A DNA stretch of 28,488 nucleotides from an uncultured Oscillibacter sp. (GCF_900544955.1 NZ_UQXD01000033.1:1-28488); one strand, 5' to 3'. Shown: positions 1-7,832, counted from the stretch's first letter. The notes: generated by a model from the letters alone, not told the origin. Numbers and translations are program-made.

Positions 1-2
1 CC

Positions 3-839
3 CATCCCGCCCGGACCGGGGCCCGCCCCGCCCGTCCGCCCCGGCAGAAGGGAAAGGGGCGGTGGGCGCGCCGTGTGGCCACCGGGGTGCTGGCGGCGGT
101 GGCGGTGGTGTGCGCCGCCGGGCTGATCGGCTACGGATGGGAGGCCCGGCAGGCGGCGACGCAGTTCCGGGACCTGTCCGCCCAGGTCCATGCCCCCGCC
201 GTCCTCCCTGCACAGGGCGGCAGGGAGACGGATCCCGTCCCGGAGGAGGACCCCCGCCCCGCGGCGCTGGAGGCCCTTCAGGCGGAAAACGGCGATCTGG
301 CGGGCTGGGTGTCCATTCCGGGCACGGCGCTGGACTACCCCGTGATGTACACGCCCCAGCAGCCCCAGTACTATCTCCACCGGGACTTCTCCGGCGCCTA
401 CTCCTACAGCGGCACGCCGTTTTTGGAGGAGCGCTGCACCCTGGACTCGGACAATCTGATTTTGTGGGGCCACAACATGAAGGCGGGCACCATGTTCGCC
501 GGATTGCTGCGCTACCGGGACGCGGCGTACGCCCAGGCGCACGCCTGGGTCTCCTTCACCACGCCGGAGGAGACCCGGTGGTACCAGGTGGTGGCCGCCT
601 TTGCCTCGGAGGTGGACGCGGAGGGGGACTATTTCCGGTGGTACAACGCGCTGGAATTTCCCGATCCGGCCAGCTTTGACGCCTTTGCGGAGGGCCTGCG
701 GGCCTCGTCCGTCCTGCCTGTGCCCGGCGACCTGGCGCCGGGGGACCAATTCCTGACCCTGGCCACCTGCTCCTACCACGACCAGAATGGCCGCTTTGTG
801 GTGGTAGCCCGGTACAGCCCGGAGGGCCTGCCTGGATAA
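3..839 (+). CDS. Class B sortase, 5' end beyond the window
   Basis: This is a membrane-anchored cysteine transpeptidase that would attach sorting-signal proteins to peptidoglycan or polymerise them. The frame is open to the left edge and no start codon lies between base 3 and the GTG at 75. The residues before that GTG are Arg/Lys-rich and lead directly into a hydrophobic anchor, so the true start is probably upstream of the window. Counted from the GTG, the anchor is about residues 2-20. The catalytic set is visible: His133 in WGHNM, Cys232 in TLATCSY and Arg240 in NGRFVVVAR. The NGDLAGWVSIPGT and YYLHRDF segments are typical of class B enzymes. The next gene encodes a protein with a C-terminal sorting signal and is the obvious candidate substrate. 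The family call is firm; the substrate pairing is inferred from adjacency. Confidence 0.9.
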   Translation, partial: HPARTGARPARPPRQKGKGRWARRVATGVLAAVAVVCAAGLIGYGWEARQAATQFRDLSAQVHAPAVLPAQGGRETDPVPEEDPRPAALEALQAENGDLAGWVSIPGTALDYPVMYTPQQPQYYLHRDFSGAYSYSGTPFLEERCTLDSDNLILWGHNMKAGTMFAGLLRYRDAAYAQAHAWVSFTTPEETRWYQVVAAFASEVDAEGDYFRWYNALEFPDPASFDAFAEGLRASSVLPVPGDLAPGDQFLTLATCSYHDQNGRFVVVARYSPEGLPG

Positions 840-850
840 TATTTTCCAGA

Positions 851-896
851 TGTGACCGTTTTGTGACCGCCGGATGCCATACTGAACCCATATGAT
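851..896 (+). promoter_or_regulatory. Direct-repeat promoter of the adhesin gene
   Basis: TGTGACCG occurs at 851-858 and again at 862-869, an 11-bp period (one helical turn). Two -10-like hexamers follow: CATACT at 878-883 preceded by TGC (extended -10 form), and TATGAT at 891-896. There is no good -35 box, as expected for an activator-dependent promoter. The 46-bp block aligns without gaps to 5455-5500 (33 of 46 identical by eye). 11-bp direct repeats are the usual target of OmpR/PhoB-type and SARP regulators; the assignment to the SARP gene at 6627 is inference. Confidence 0.65.
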
Positions 897-904
897 GGAG
901 TTGT

Positions 905-951
905 TCCATGCAAAGTGCATGGATGGAGCCGCGCCTTTTGGCAAAAAGGCG
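905..951 (+). other. Two 5'UTR hairpins upstream of the adhesin
   Basis: Two back-to-back perfect inverted repeats lie in the leader: TCCATGCA / TGCATGGA (905-912, 916-923, 3-nt loop) and CGCCTTTT / AAAAGGCG (932-939, 944-951, 4-nt loop). They end just before the GAGAGG ribosome site of the adhesin. They may stabilise the mRNA or act in translational control. No T-run follows, so a terminator is unlikely. Confidence 0.5.
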
Positions 952-967
952 GGAATGAGAGGTTATC

Positions 968-3900
968 ATGATGAAAAAGCTGTACCGCGTGTGTGCGGGG
1001 CGCCGGTTTTTTGCACTGGCGCTGGCCGCTGTGATGGTGCTGGCCCTGCTCCCCTCGGCGGGCGCCGCGGGCTGGGATACCGCCATTGCCCAATCTGTGG
1101 TTGACGACGCCAACGATGCGGCGAGGGCCTTCTCCGGGGCGTTTGCGTTTACCGGCTACCGGGCCCCGGAGGGGCAGGAGGAGACGCCGGTTTCCGAGCG
1201 GGAGACGGGCACCCTTGCCGTCTCCGCGGATGGGACGGCCCCTGTGGAACTCTCCCTTCCGGCGGGCACCTATACCCTGGAGTGGGAGGCGGGATGGACC
1301 GGACCGGAGGGCGGGGCCCTGCCGGAGACCGTGACCGTCCGGGCGGGGGAGGAGACCGGGCTGGCCTATGCCGGCGCGGCGCCGTCCGGCCCGGACCTGG
1401 CGGACTTCATGACCAGCTACACCCTGGCGCTGAACGGCGGTGAGCCGATGGACGTGGACGGCGGCCTGGAGCTGACCGGCGTCCAGGCGGGGGATAAGAT
1501 CACCGTGACCGGCTCCTTCGATATTCCGCTGCCGGGTGAGGCCGGGTTCCGGGCCGGGGAGGCCTACACCATCGACCTGCCCGCCGGGCTGACGTACAGC
1601 CGCACGGCCTCCGCCGCCATTTACGACGAGGGCGGGAAGAAGATCGCCGTGTTCTCCCTGGATGCCGTCAACAACACCGGGACCCTGCGCTTTGAGGAGA
1701 GCTTTGCCCCGGAGACCTACTCCCACTTGTCGGGCAACTTCTCCTTCAACGGCGTGGTGGCCGTTCCCCCGGGCGGGGAGGACGGCGAGCTGTCGTTTAC
1801 CGTGGCGGGGCATCCGGTGATTGTGCCCATCATCTGGGCGGAGACCGCCGCCGAGGTGAAAAAGTCCGGCGCGATGGTGTCGTACAGCAACAACTCCGTG
1901 GTCCGGTGGACGGTGACCGTCCAGCCGCCCAACAAGAGCGGCGTGTTCCCGGCGGGGCTGACCGTCACGGATCACATGTCCCGCAAGGACGCCGCCGGCC
2001 CGGATATCCACGAGCTGCGGAAGCTGGAGTCGGTGAAGATCGGGGAGAGCACTCTTTCGGAGAAGGATTACACCCTGACCGATACGGGCAGCGGCTTCAT
2101 TTTGACGCTGAACCGGGAGTTTGAAGGGGCGTCCATGAAGCTGGTGTTCACCTCCAACCTGTCGGACGCGGGACTGGAGAGCCTGGGCAGCGCGGTTAAC
2201 AAGCAGCTCGAGGGCATCAGGGTCCATAACCACGTCAGCGTGGCGGCTGCCCAGGAGGGCGGATTCGACGGCGAGACCATCTCCTGGGGGCAGGCCGACG
2301 CCGCGATGGTCACCACCGTCAACCTGCTGCAAAAGACCTACGTAAAGCAGGAGTGGACGGCGGAGGGGACCTGCCAGGTCTGGCGGCTGTTTATCAACAA
2401 AAACCACATGAGCCTGGATGCGGGCACCGTGATTATGGACACTCTGCCCCAGGGGCTGACGTTTGACAGCGCCGTTTTCTACCGGCACAAGGGTGGCGAT
2501 CTCACCAAGATCGGCAGCTATACGCGGGAGGACGATCTGTTTGAGACGGATGCTTCCAGCGAAGGGGAGGTTTCCTTCACCCTTCGGGAGGATATCGACG
2601 TCCCCATGGTGATCGAGGTCAAAACCAGCGGCGAGGTCCCGGCGGGCGGCGCCACCAACCGCGCCTCCATGACCGTGGAAAACACCACCTTCACCAGCCA
2701 GGCCACCACAGGCACGGGGGCGTCCATCACCTCCGTCTACAAGCAGGGCGCCGGCTATAATCTGAAAAACCGCACCGCCCAGTGGAACGTCTACGTGGGT
2801 CCCACCGACGGCGCGGCCATGCTGAGCGATACCCTGGAGGCCGAAAAACAGACGCTGATCGCGGCGGACGCGGCGCTGCAGGCCGAATTCACCAGCGACG
2901 CCATGAAGTATATCAGTATCCAGAGAATTCAGGAGCTCAGCCCGGGGCAGGTGGCCGAGACCGGCAAGGCCACGCTGGCGGGCAGTCCCATCTATCTGGA
3001 TTTGTCCGGCGGAACGAAAAGCGGCACGCTGGACGGCGTGACCTTTACTGCCGCTTACAGCGGCAAAACCCTGACGGTCGAGACGGACGGTCCCCTGGCG
3101 CACGTCTACCGGGTTCAATTCCACGTCCGGGTGGCCGACAATGTGATCTACGGGACGATCAAGGCCCCCGGCGGGAATAAGCCCATCGGCCGCCATTCCG
3201 GCCGGAACCTGACGAACGAGGCGGTTTTGACCGTGGGCGGCAAAACATATACCTCCAAGGCCGCGCTGAGCAACAGCAACAGCAATTTCGACAAAAACAC
3301 CGCGAATCCCAGCATGGCCGCGCAGACCATCTCCTGGAAGCTGCGGGCCAATCAGCAGGGCCTGAGCTATCGGGTGGACGACAACCCCGATAGTGAAAAC
3401 TACTTCCTGATTCAGGACCGCCTCCCCGCAGGGCTGTTTTTCAAAGGGGCGGAGGACGTCACTCTGAATCCCAGCGCCGCGAAGCTGGAGGCGGCGGGGT
3501 ATACGGTGGACATCCGGGTGGACGACAGCGGAACCCAGATGGACATTGTGATCCGCAGTGCGACGGGCGAAAAAATCTTCAACCAGAGCGTCACGGCGAC
3601 GGTGGTCTCCCACATTACGGACGAGGCGGTGCAGGACCTCCTGAGCAAAGGCGACAAATCCTTCCGGAACAACGGCTACCAGCGGGGCGTGAGCCCGGAC
3701 GGGAAAGCCCGCTGGGAGGGGGACTATGAGGACATCACTCTGAAGACCACTCCCGTCAGCAAGAATGCCAGCTACAACCCCCAGACCGGCATGATCGACT
3801 GGAGCATTACGGTCAATCCCAGCCACCTGCCGGTGCTGGATATGGAAAACGGCGTGGACCTGGCGGACCAGCTCACGGTGACCGGACTGACCTCCGGCAC

Positions 3901-5335
3901 CCTGACCCCCGCCGACCTGGTGGAGTTTTCCACCGGCTCGCTGGTCATCACCCGCAAGGCGGCGGGCGGCGCCTCCACCACGATCGTCCCCCAGGCGGTG
4001 GAGGGCACCGCTCCGGCAACGGGCAGCTACTACCGCTATGATCCGGAGACGCTGCAGCTGGAGCTGCACATCGACGTCTCCGGCGGCGCGGCCAGCGACA
4101 CCTATACCATCAAGTACGCAACCCTGCTCAACATCCCCGAGGGATACACCGGCAACGACACGGTGACGGTGGATAACAAAGTGGGCTGGTCGGGCCACAG
4201 CGGCGGGAGCAAGGTCACCAACATCGACCTTGCCGGCGTGAACGTGGGGCTGGACATCACCAAATTCGGCGCCCTCACCGTCCACAAGGCGGACGCCGTC
4301 ACCAACCAGGCCCTGAAGGGCGCGGTGTTTGCCCTGTACCAGGTGACAAACGGCGTTGCCGCCCAGGAGCCCCTGACCACCGCCGTCACCCAGAGCAACG
4401 GCGACGCCCTCTTCCAGCGTTTGATCCCCGGGGAGTATCTGCTGGTGGAGATGACCGCCCCCGCGGGCTACCGGATCAGCGCCCAGGCGGGCGCGGGAAT
4501 CGGCGTGACCATCCAGGCCGGACATACCGCGGAGGAGACGGTGAAGAACCAGCCGATTCTGGGGCGGATTGTAGTGACCAAGGTGGGCCCCGGCAGCACC
4601 GGCGGCACCGTCCTGCTGCCCGGCGCCGCCTTCCGGCTGCTGGCGGAGGACCAGGAGACCACGGTCCGTCCGGCCCAGGTCACTGACGAGAGAGGGCAGA
4701 CCGCCTTTGAGAATCTGCCCATGGGCACCTACTACCTGCAAGAGACCGCCGCCCCCGACGGCTACGTCCTGTCCGGGGAGCTGATTCCGGTGGTCCTGCA
4801 GGACAACGGGACGGAGACCATCGCCGTCAATCGGACGGTCACCAACCTGCGGGAGGAGACGCCGCCCCCGGTGGGGCCGGTGGACCCCGTAGACCCGGAC
4901 ACCCCGCCGGTAGACCCGAACACGCCGCCGGTAGACCCCGATACCCCGCCCGTAGACCCCGATACCCCGCCGGTGGACCCGGATACCCCCACGCCGCCGC
5001 CGGACCGGCCCTCTACTCCGGGCGACAGGGATGACGACGATGACGACGTGATTCTCCCCGGCGATTTGACGCCGGGAGAGGTGGAGGACCTGCTGGAAAA
5101 CGGCAAGGTTCCCCTCAGCGATATTCCCGATTTGACTCCGGAGGAGATCATTGAGCAGAACATCCCCTTGGTGGACCTCCCGGACTTGGAGGTTCCCCGG
5201 GCCGGTCAGCCCGGCATCCCCGCCACCGGAGACGACACGCCGGTGGAGCTGCTGGCCGCGGGACTGCTGGCCGCCCTGGGCGGGCTCTTCCTGCTGTACC
5301 GCAAGCCGCGCCGGAGCGAAACCCGGCGGCACTGA
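968..5335 (+). CDS. Large wall-anchored adhesin with SpaA/Cna-B domains and IPATG sorting signal
   Basis: This 1455-aa surface protein begins with a signal peptide (KK, then a hydrophobic stretch to about residue 33, AGAAG). The body holds repeated beta-sandwich-like segments marked by a W-x-(I/V)-x-(V/N) strand near residues 311, 471, 604, 788 and 942, resembling Cna collagen-binding-type adhesin modules. Two SpaA/Cna-B domains follow, with candidate isopeptide Lys/Glu pairs K1107/E1161 and K1205/E1259. Next come a Pro-Val-Asp-Pro repeat stalk, a poly-Asp stretch, and the C-terminal signal IPATG at 1417-1421 followed by a hydrophobic helix and a basic tail (YRKPRR). ATG 968 (or 971) follows GAGAGG. 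The upstream class B sortase probably anchors it. The ligand is unknown. The direct-repeat promoter suggests control by a SARP-like activator. Confidence 0.9.
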   Translation: MMKKLYRVCAGRRFFALALAAVMVLALLPSAGAAGWDTAIAQSVVDDANDAARAFSGAFAFTGYRAPEGQEETPVSERETGTLAVSADGTAPVELSLPAGTYTLEWEAGWTGPEGGALPETVTVRAGEETGLAYAGAAPSGPDLADFMTSYTLALNGGEPMDVDGGLELTGVQAGDKITVTGSFDIPLPGEAGFRAGEAYTIDLPAGLTYSRTASAAIYDEGGKKIAVFSLDAVNNTGTLRFEESFAPETYSHLSGNFSFNGVVAVPPGGEDGELSFTVAGHPVIVPIIWAETAAEVKKSGAMVSYSNNSVVRWTVTVQPPNKSGVFPAGLTVTDHMSRKDAAGPDIHELRKLESVKIGESTLSEKDYTLTDTGSGFILTLNREFEGASMKLVFTSNLSDAGLESLGSAVNKQLEGIRVHNHVSVAAAQEGGFDGETISWGQADAAMVTTVNLLQKTYVKQEWTAEGTCQVWRLFINKNHMSLDAGTVIMDTLPQGLTFDSAVFYRHKGGDLTKIGSYTREDDLFETDASSEGEVSFTLREDIDVPMVIEVKTSGEVPAGGATNRASMTVENTTFTSQATTGTGASITSVYKQGAGYNLKNRTAQWNVYVGPTDGAAMLSDTLEAEKQTLIAADAALQAEFTSDAMKYISIQRIQELSPGQVAETGKATLAGSPIYLDLSGGTKSGTLDGVTFTAAYSGKTLTVETDGPLAHVYRVQFHVRVADNVIYGTIKAPGGNKPIGRHSGRNLTNEAVLTVGGKTYTSKAALSNSNSNFDKNTANPSMAAQTISWKLRANQQGLSYRVDDNPDSENYFLIQDRLPAGLFFKGAEDVTLNPSAAKLEAAGYTVDIRVDDSGTQMDIVIRSATGEKIFNQSVTATVVSHITDEAVQDLLSKGDKSFRNNGYQRGVSPDGKARWEGDYEDITLKTTPVSKNASYNPQTGMIDWSITVNPSHLPVLDMENGVDLADQLTVTGLTSGTLTPADLVEFSTGSLVITRKAAGGASTTIVPQAVEGTAPATGSYYRYDPETLQLELHIDVSGGAASDTYTIKYATLLNIPEGYTGNDTVTVDNKVGWSGHSGGSKVTNIDLAGVNVGLDITKFGALTVHKADAVTNQALKGAVFALYQVTNGVAAQEPLTTAVTQSNGDALFQRLIPGEYLLVEMTAPAGYRISAQAGAGIGVTIQAGHTAEETVKNQPILGRIVVTKVGPGSTGGTVLLPGAAFRLLAEDQETTVRPAQVTDERGQTAFENLPMGTYYLQETAAPDGYVLSGELIPVVLQDNGTETIAVNRTVTNLREETPPPVGPVDPVDPDTPPVDPNTPPVDPDTPPVDPDTPPVDPDTPTPPPDRPSTPGDRDDDDDDVILPGDLTPGEVEDLLENGKVPLSDIPDLTPEEIIEQNIPLVDLPDLEVPRAGQPGIPATGDDTPVELLAAGLLAALGGLFLLYRKPRRSETRRH
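4876..4990 (+). repeat. 21-bp tandem repeat encoding a PVDPDTP stalk
   Basis: About five imperfect copies of a 21-bp unit encode the heptapeptide P-V-D-P-(D/N)-T-P within the adhesin, just before the poly-Asp stretch (about 5029-5046). Such Pro-rich stalks carry the binding domains across the cell wall. Copy number in repeats of this kind can vary between strains by slippage. Confidence 0.8.
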
Positions 5336-5358
5336 CAACGCGCCATCAAAGAGAAGAA

Positions 5359-5386
5359 GAGGAGCGCCGCTGATGCGGCGCTCCTC
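5359..5386 (+). terminator. Hairpin after the adhesin gene
   Basis: A perfect 12-bp GC-rich stem (GAGGAGCGCCGC / GCGGCGCTCCTC) with a TGAT loop begins 23 bases after the adhesin stop. No clear T-run follows, so termination may be partial. Confidence 0.6.
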
Positions 5387-5454
5387 TCGGCTTGTGCGGG
5401 CCCGCCGGGGCGGCGTCCCGGAAGCGGCGGCCTGCCGCCAAAAGAATTTCGCCA

Positions 5455-5500
5455 TGTGACCGAAATGTAACCGGCGGTTGGTAAACTGGGACCATAAGAT
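5455..5500 (+). promoter_or_regulatory. Direct-repeat promoter of the Pro/Glu-rich protein gene
   Basis: TGTGACCG at 5455-5462 and TGTAACCG at 5466-5473 form the same 11-bp-period repeat as at 851. TGG-TAAACT (hexamer 5482-5487) and TAAGAT (5495-5500) lie at exactly the same offsets as their counterparts there. A 7-bp hairpin (AAAGCGC / GCGCTTT, 5509-5525) follows in the leader, before the AGGAGG site. The shared layout implies co-regulation with the adhesin. Confidence 0.65.
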
Positions 5501-5543
5501 CAAGACGGAAAGCGCTTGGCGCTTTGGAACCAGGAGGTTTTTT

Positions 5544-6458
5544 ATGAAGAAGCTGCTTCACACCGCGCTGGCACTGGGAATGGCGCTGACCCTCAGCGTC
5601 TCTTTGCTGACGCTGCCCGCCGCCGCCCTGGAGACCGCAGGCGATCCCGATCAGAGCACGGCCGCCGCGCCGGACGCCGGAACCTCCGGCGCCGGGACGG
5701 AACAGACCGAGAGCGCCGGCCAGCCGGGCGACGCGGATTCCGCGCCCTCCCAGCCGGAGGAGACGCCGGAGAGCGGCCTTCCCGGGCCCTCCGAGGGCGC
5801 CTGGCCGGAGCTGCCCGAGGCCCCCGAGGCGACTGTCCCCGAGACCCCGGCGGCGCCCGAGACGGAGACCCCGGATGCCGAGACCCCGGACAGCGAGACG
5901 GCCGATCCCGAGACTCCGGAGACCCCCGATCTAGAGACCCCCGATGCGGAGACGCCCGGCGTGGAGATCCCCGATACCGACGGAACGGACGCCGGGACCG
6001 ATGTCCCTGAGACGCCGGAGGAGGACCTCCCCGACGCCGAGACCCCCTTGGCCCCCGCCCCCGAGGTGCCGGAGGCCCCGGAGCAGGTGCTGCCCGACCC
6101 GGAGACCCCGGCCGAGGACCTGCCGGAGATTCCCGAGATTCCCGAGACGCCTGTGGTCCCCGAGCTGCCGGTGCTGCCCGAATTGCCGGTGCTGCCGGAG
6201 CTGCCCCTGCTTCCCGAGCTGCCGGTGCTCCCCGAGCTTCCCCTGGTGGTGGAGACGGCCGCGGTGACCGTCCGGCAGATCCTGGTGTATGCCGGCGAGG
6301 AGTACGTGGAGTATGAGTACGAGGAGGCCACCGTGGGCGGGGAGCTGGACACCGCCGACTTCATCCGCCAGGACGCACGGGTGCGCTATACCGGCGGCGC
6401 GGAGCTGGTGGAGGTCTCCGGCGATCTGACGGTCAGCCTGTTCTACGAGATCGCATAA
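5544..6458 (+). CDS. Secreted Pro/Glu/Thr-rich low-complexity protein
   Basis: No characterised family is recognised. The 304-aa product has a classical signal peptide (MKKLLHTAL then a hydrophobic core, LPAAALE). It continues into a long acidic Pro/Glu/Thr/Asp segment (ETPD-, EAPE-, EIPE-type repeats) and a block of PELPVLPELP-like pentads around residues 205-235. A compact, non-repetitive C-terminal domain of about 65 residues is rich in beta-forming residues and ends SLFYEIA. There is no sorting signal, membrane anchor or lipobox. The ATG at 5544 is chosen because AGGAGG lies 6 bases upstream and the signal peptide begins there. The promoter is a near copy of the adhesin promoter, so the protein probably acts at the surface under the same regulator. 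An extended spacer carrying a small C-terminal binding module is one reading. Confidence 0.75.
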   Translation: MKKLLHTALALGMALTLSVSLLTLPAAALETAGDPDQSTAAAPDAGTSGAGTEQTESAGQPGDADSAPSQPEETPESGLPGPSEGAWPELPEAPEATVPETPAAPETETPDAETPDSETADPETPETPDLETPDAETPGVEIPDTDGTDAGTDVPETPEEDLPDAETPLAPAPEVPEAPEQVLPDPETPAEDLPEIPEIPETPVVPELPVLPELPVLPELPLLPELPVLPELPLVVETAAVTVRQILVYAGEEYVEYEYEEATVGGELDTADFIRQDARVRYTGGAELVEVSGDLTVSLFYEIA

Positions 6459-6474
6459 CCCAGCCATCGAAATC

Positions 6475-6510
6475 AAGGCCGCCGGCGAACCTTCGCCGGC
6501 GGCCTTTTCC
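6475..6510 (+). terminator. Intrinsic terminator after the Pro/Glu-rich gene
   Basis: The perfect inverted repeat AAGGCCGCCGGCGAA / TTCGCCGGCGGCCTT (arms 6475-6489 and 6492-6506) is followed by TT. In RNA the inner bases open as the loop and the tail is TTTT. It lies 17 bases after the stop codon. Confidence 0.85.
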
Positions 6511-6571
6511 GCGTCTTTTCCGGTCTGGGCGGGGCGGGAAAAAAACACTACCCAAACCGGGGCGGATGGGG

Positions 6572-6611
6572 TATAATGATAGCATTCATACCGGCTGTCG
6601 TCAGCCGGTGT
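6572..6611 (+). promoter_or_regulatory. -10 box and downstream palindrome before the SARP gene
   Basis: A consensus TATAAT lies at 6572-6577 without a recognisable -35 box. An inverted repeat follows at about +5 to +30: ATACCGGCTG (6588-6597) and CAGCCGGTGT (6602-6611), one mismatch, 4-nt spacer. It could be an operator or a leader hairpin just before the GAGAGG ribosome site. The -10 overlaps the first in-frame ATG (6576), which argues that translation starts later, at GTG 6627. Confidence 0.55.
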
Positions 6612-6626
6612 AGAGAGGTGCTCGCC

Positions 6627-7832
6627 GTGAACGATCATACCCCTTCCCCGGTGGCGGCGCAGGCCCGCGTCACCATGCTGGGGCACTTTGCCATCGAGGT
6701 GGACGGCCAAACCATTACCGACGAGACCAACCGCTCCCAGAAGCAGTGGAGCGTGCTGTGCTATCTGATTGCCCACCGGGACCGCACCGTGTCCCAGGGG
6801 GAGCTGATCGAGCTGTTCTGGCCGGACGAGGAGAACGCCAACCCGGCCAACGCCCTGAAAACCCTGCTGTACCGGGCGCGGGCAGCGCTGGCGCCGCTGT
6901 TTCCCCCACAGGTCAACCCGATCTTGTCCCAGCGCGGCTCCTACTCCTGGAACCCGGCCATCCGCTGCCGGGTGGACGCCGAGACGTTCGAGGAGCTGTG
7001 CCGCCGGGCCGACGATCCGGAGCTGTCCAGTGACGCCCGCGTCGAGCTGTACGCCAAGGCGGTGGAGCTCTACCGGGGGGACTATCTGCCCAAGCTGTCC
7101 GGACAGCTCTGGGTGACCTCGGTCAGCGCCCACTACCACGCCCTGTACATCAAGGCGGTGAAGGCCCTGGGCGCGCTTTTGGAGCGCTCCGAGCGCTATG
7201 GCGACATGGAGGCGCTCTGCACCGCCGCCACCCAGATCGATGCGCTGGACGAGGACCTGCACATTCTGATGATCCGCGCCCTCCTCAACCAGGGGAAGAA
7301 CGCCGCCGCCCTCAAGCACTACCAGCAGGCCACCCAGATGCTCTCCCGGGCGCTGGGGATCCGCCCCTCCCAGGAGATGCTGAGCCTGTACCGGGAGATC
7401 ATGGACGTGGAGGAGGCCCTGGAGACGGACCTGGAGGTCATCCAGCAGCAACTGTGGGAGACGGCCTCCCGCGCCGGGGCCTACCTGTGCGAGTACGGCT
7501 TTTTCCGGGAGTTCTACCGGCTGGAAGTCCGGCGCTCCGCCCGCAGCCGCACCTCCGTGCGCATCGCCCTGCTCTCCGTGGGGCTGCCGGGGGGCGGCAC
7601 CCCGCCCCTGCCCGTGCTGAACGAGACCATGGACCTGCTGGAGGATGTGCTGATCCACAACCTGCGGCAGGGGGATGTGATCGCCAAGTACAGCGCGGCC
7701 CAGTTCGTCCTCATGCTGCCCGGTGTGGACAGCACCAACAGCGTGAACGTGATGGAGCGCATTGTGTCCTCCTTCTACCGCCTGCACCGCCAGGTATACC
7801 TCAAGCTATCCTATAAAATCAGGGCGCTGTAA
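6627..7832 (+). CDS. SARP/BTAD-family transcriptional regulator with degenerate GGDEF-like tail
   Basis: This 401-aa predicted DNA-binding activator has an N-terminal OmpR-type winged helix (about 14-105, with the RTVSQGELIELFWPDEE and ANALKTLLYRARAAL segments). A BTAD helical-repeat domain follows at about 115-262 (FEELCRRA, ELYRGDYLP, RALLNQGKNAAALKHYQQ). The C-terminal part (about 290-395) has the outline of a GGDEF domain (R-x-GD-VIAKY then FVLMLPG), but the signature is replaced by SAAQF at 356-360. It is therefore predicted not to make cyclic-di-GMP and may be a sensory or dimerisation module. The GTG start at 6627 follows GAGAGG; the in-frame ATG at 6576 sits inside the -10 box. The next gene follows after 32 bases, so co-transcription is likely. 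The 11-bp repeats at 851 and 5455 are candidate targets. Confidence 0.85.
   Translation: MNDHTPSPVAAQARVTMLGHFAIEVDGQTITDETNRSQKQWSVLCYLIAHRDRTVSQGELIELFWPDEENANPANALKTLLYRARAALAPLFPPQVNPILSQRGSYSWNPAIRCRVDAETFEELCRRADDPELSSDARVELYAKAVELYRGDYLPKLSGQLWVTSVSAHYHALYIKAVKALGALLERSERYGDMEALCTAATQIDALDEDLHILMIRALLNQGKNAAALKHYQQATQMLSRALGIRPSQEMLSLYREIMDVEEALETDLEVIQQQLWETASRAGAYLCEYGFFREFYRLEVRRSARSRTSVRIALLSVGLPGGGTPPLPVLNETMDLLEDVLIHNLRQGDVIAKYSAAQFVLMLPGVDSTNSVNVMERIVSSFYRLHRQVYLKLSYKIRAL

Noticed and set aside
4876..4990. Regularly spaced repeats considered as a CRISPR array
   Set aside because: The 21-bp units are contiguous, in frame and encode a Pro-rich stalk; there are no unique spacers.
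773..5503. A 1576-codon open frame on the minus strand opposite the adhesin gene
   Set aside because: It mirrors the codon bias of the GC-rich + strand gene; the product is Gly/Arg/Val/His-rich without domains, and the + strand product has a signal peptide, known domains and a sorting signal.
6576..6626. ATG 6576 as the start of the SARP gene
   Set aside because: It overlaps the TATAAT box at 6572-6577 and has no ribosome site, whereas GTG 6627 has GAGAGG upstream.
5931..7787. A 618-codon minus-strand open frame opposite the Pro/Glu-rich and SARP genes
   Set aside because: It spans two clear + strand genes and a terminator, has no recognisable domain or ribosome site, and arises from the repetitive GC-rich codons.
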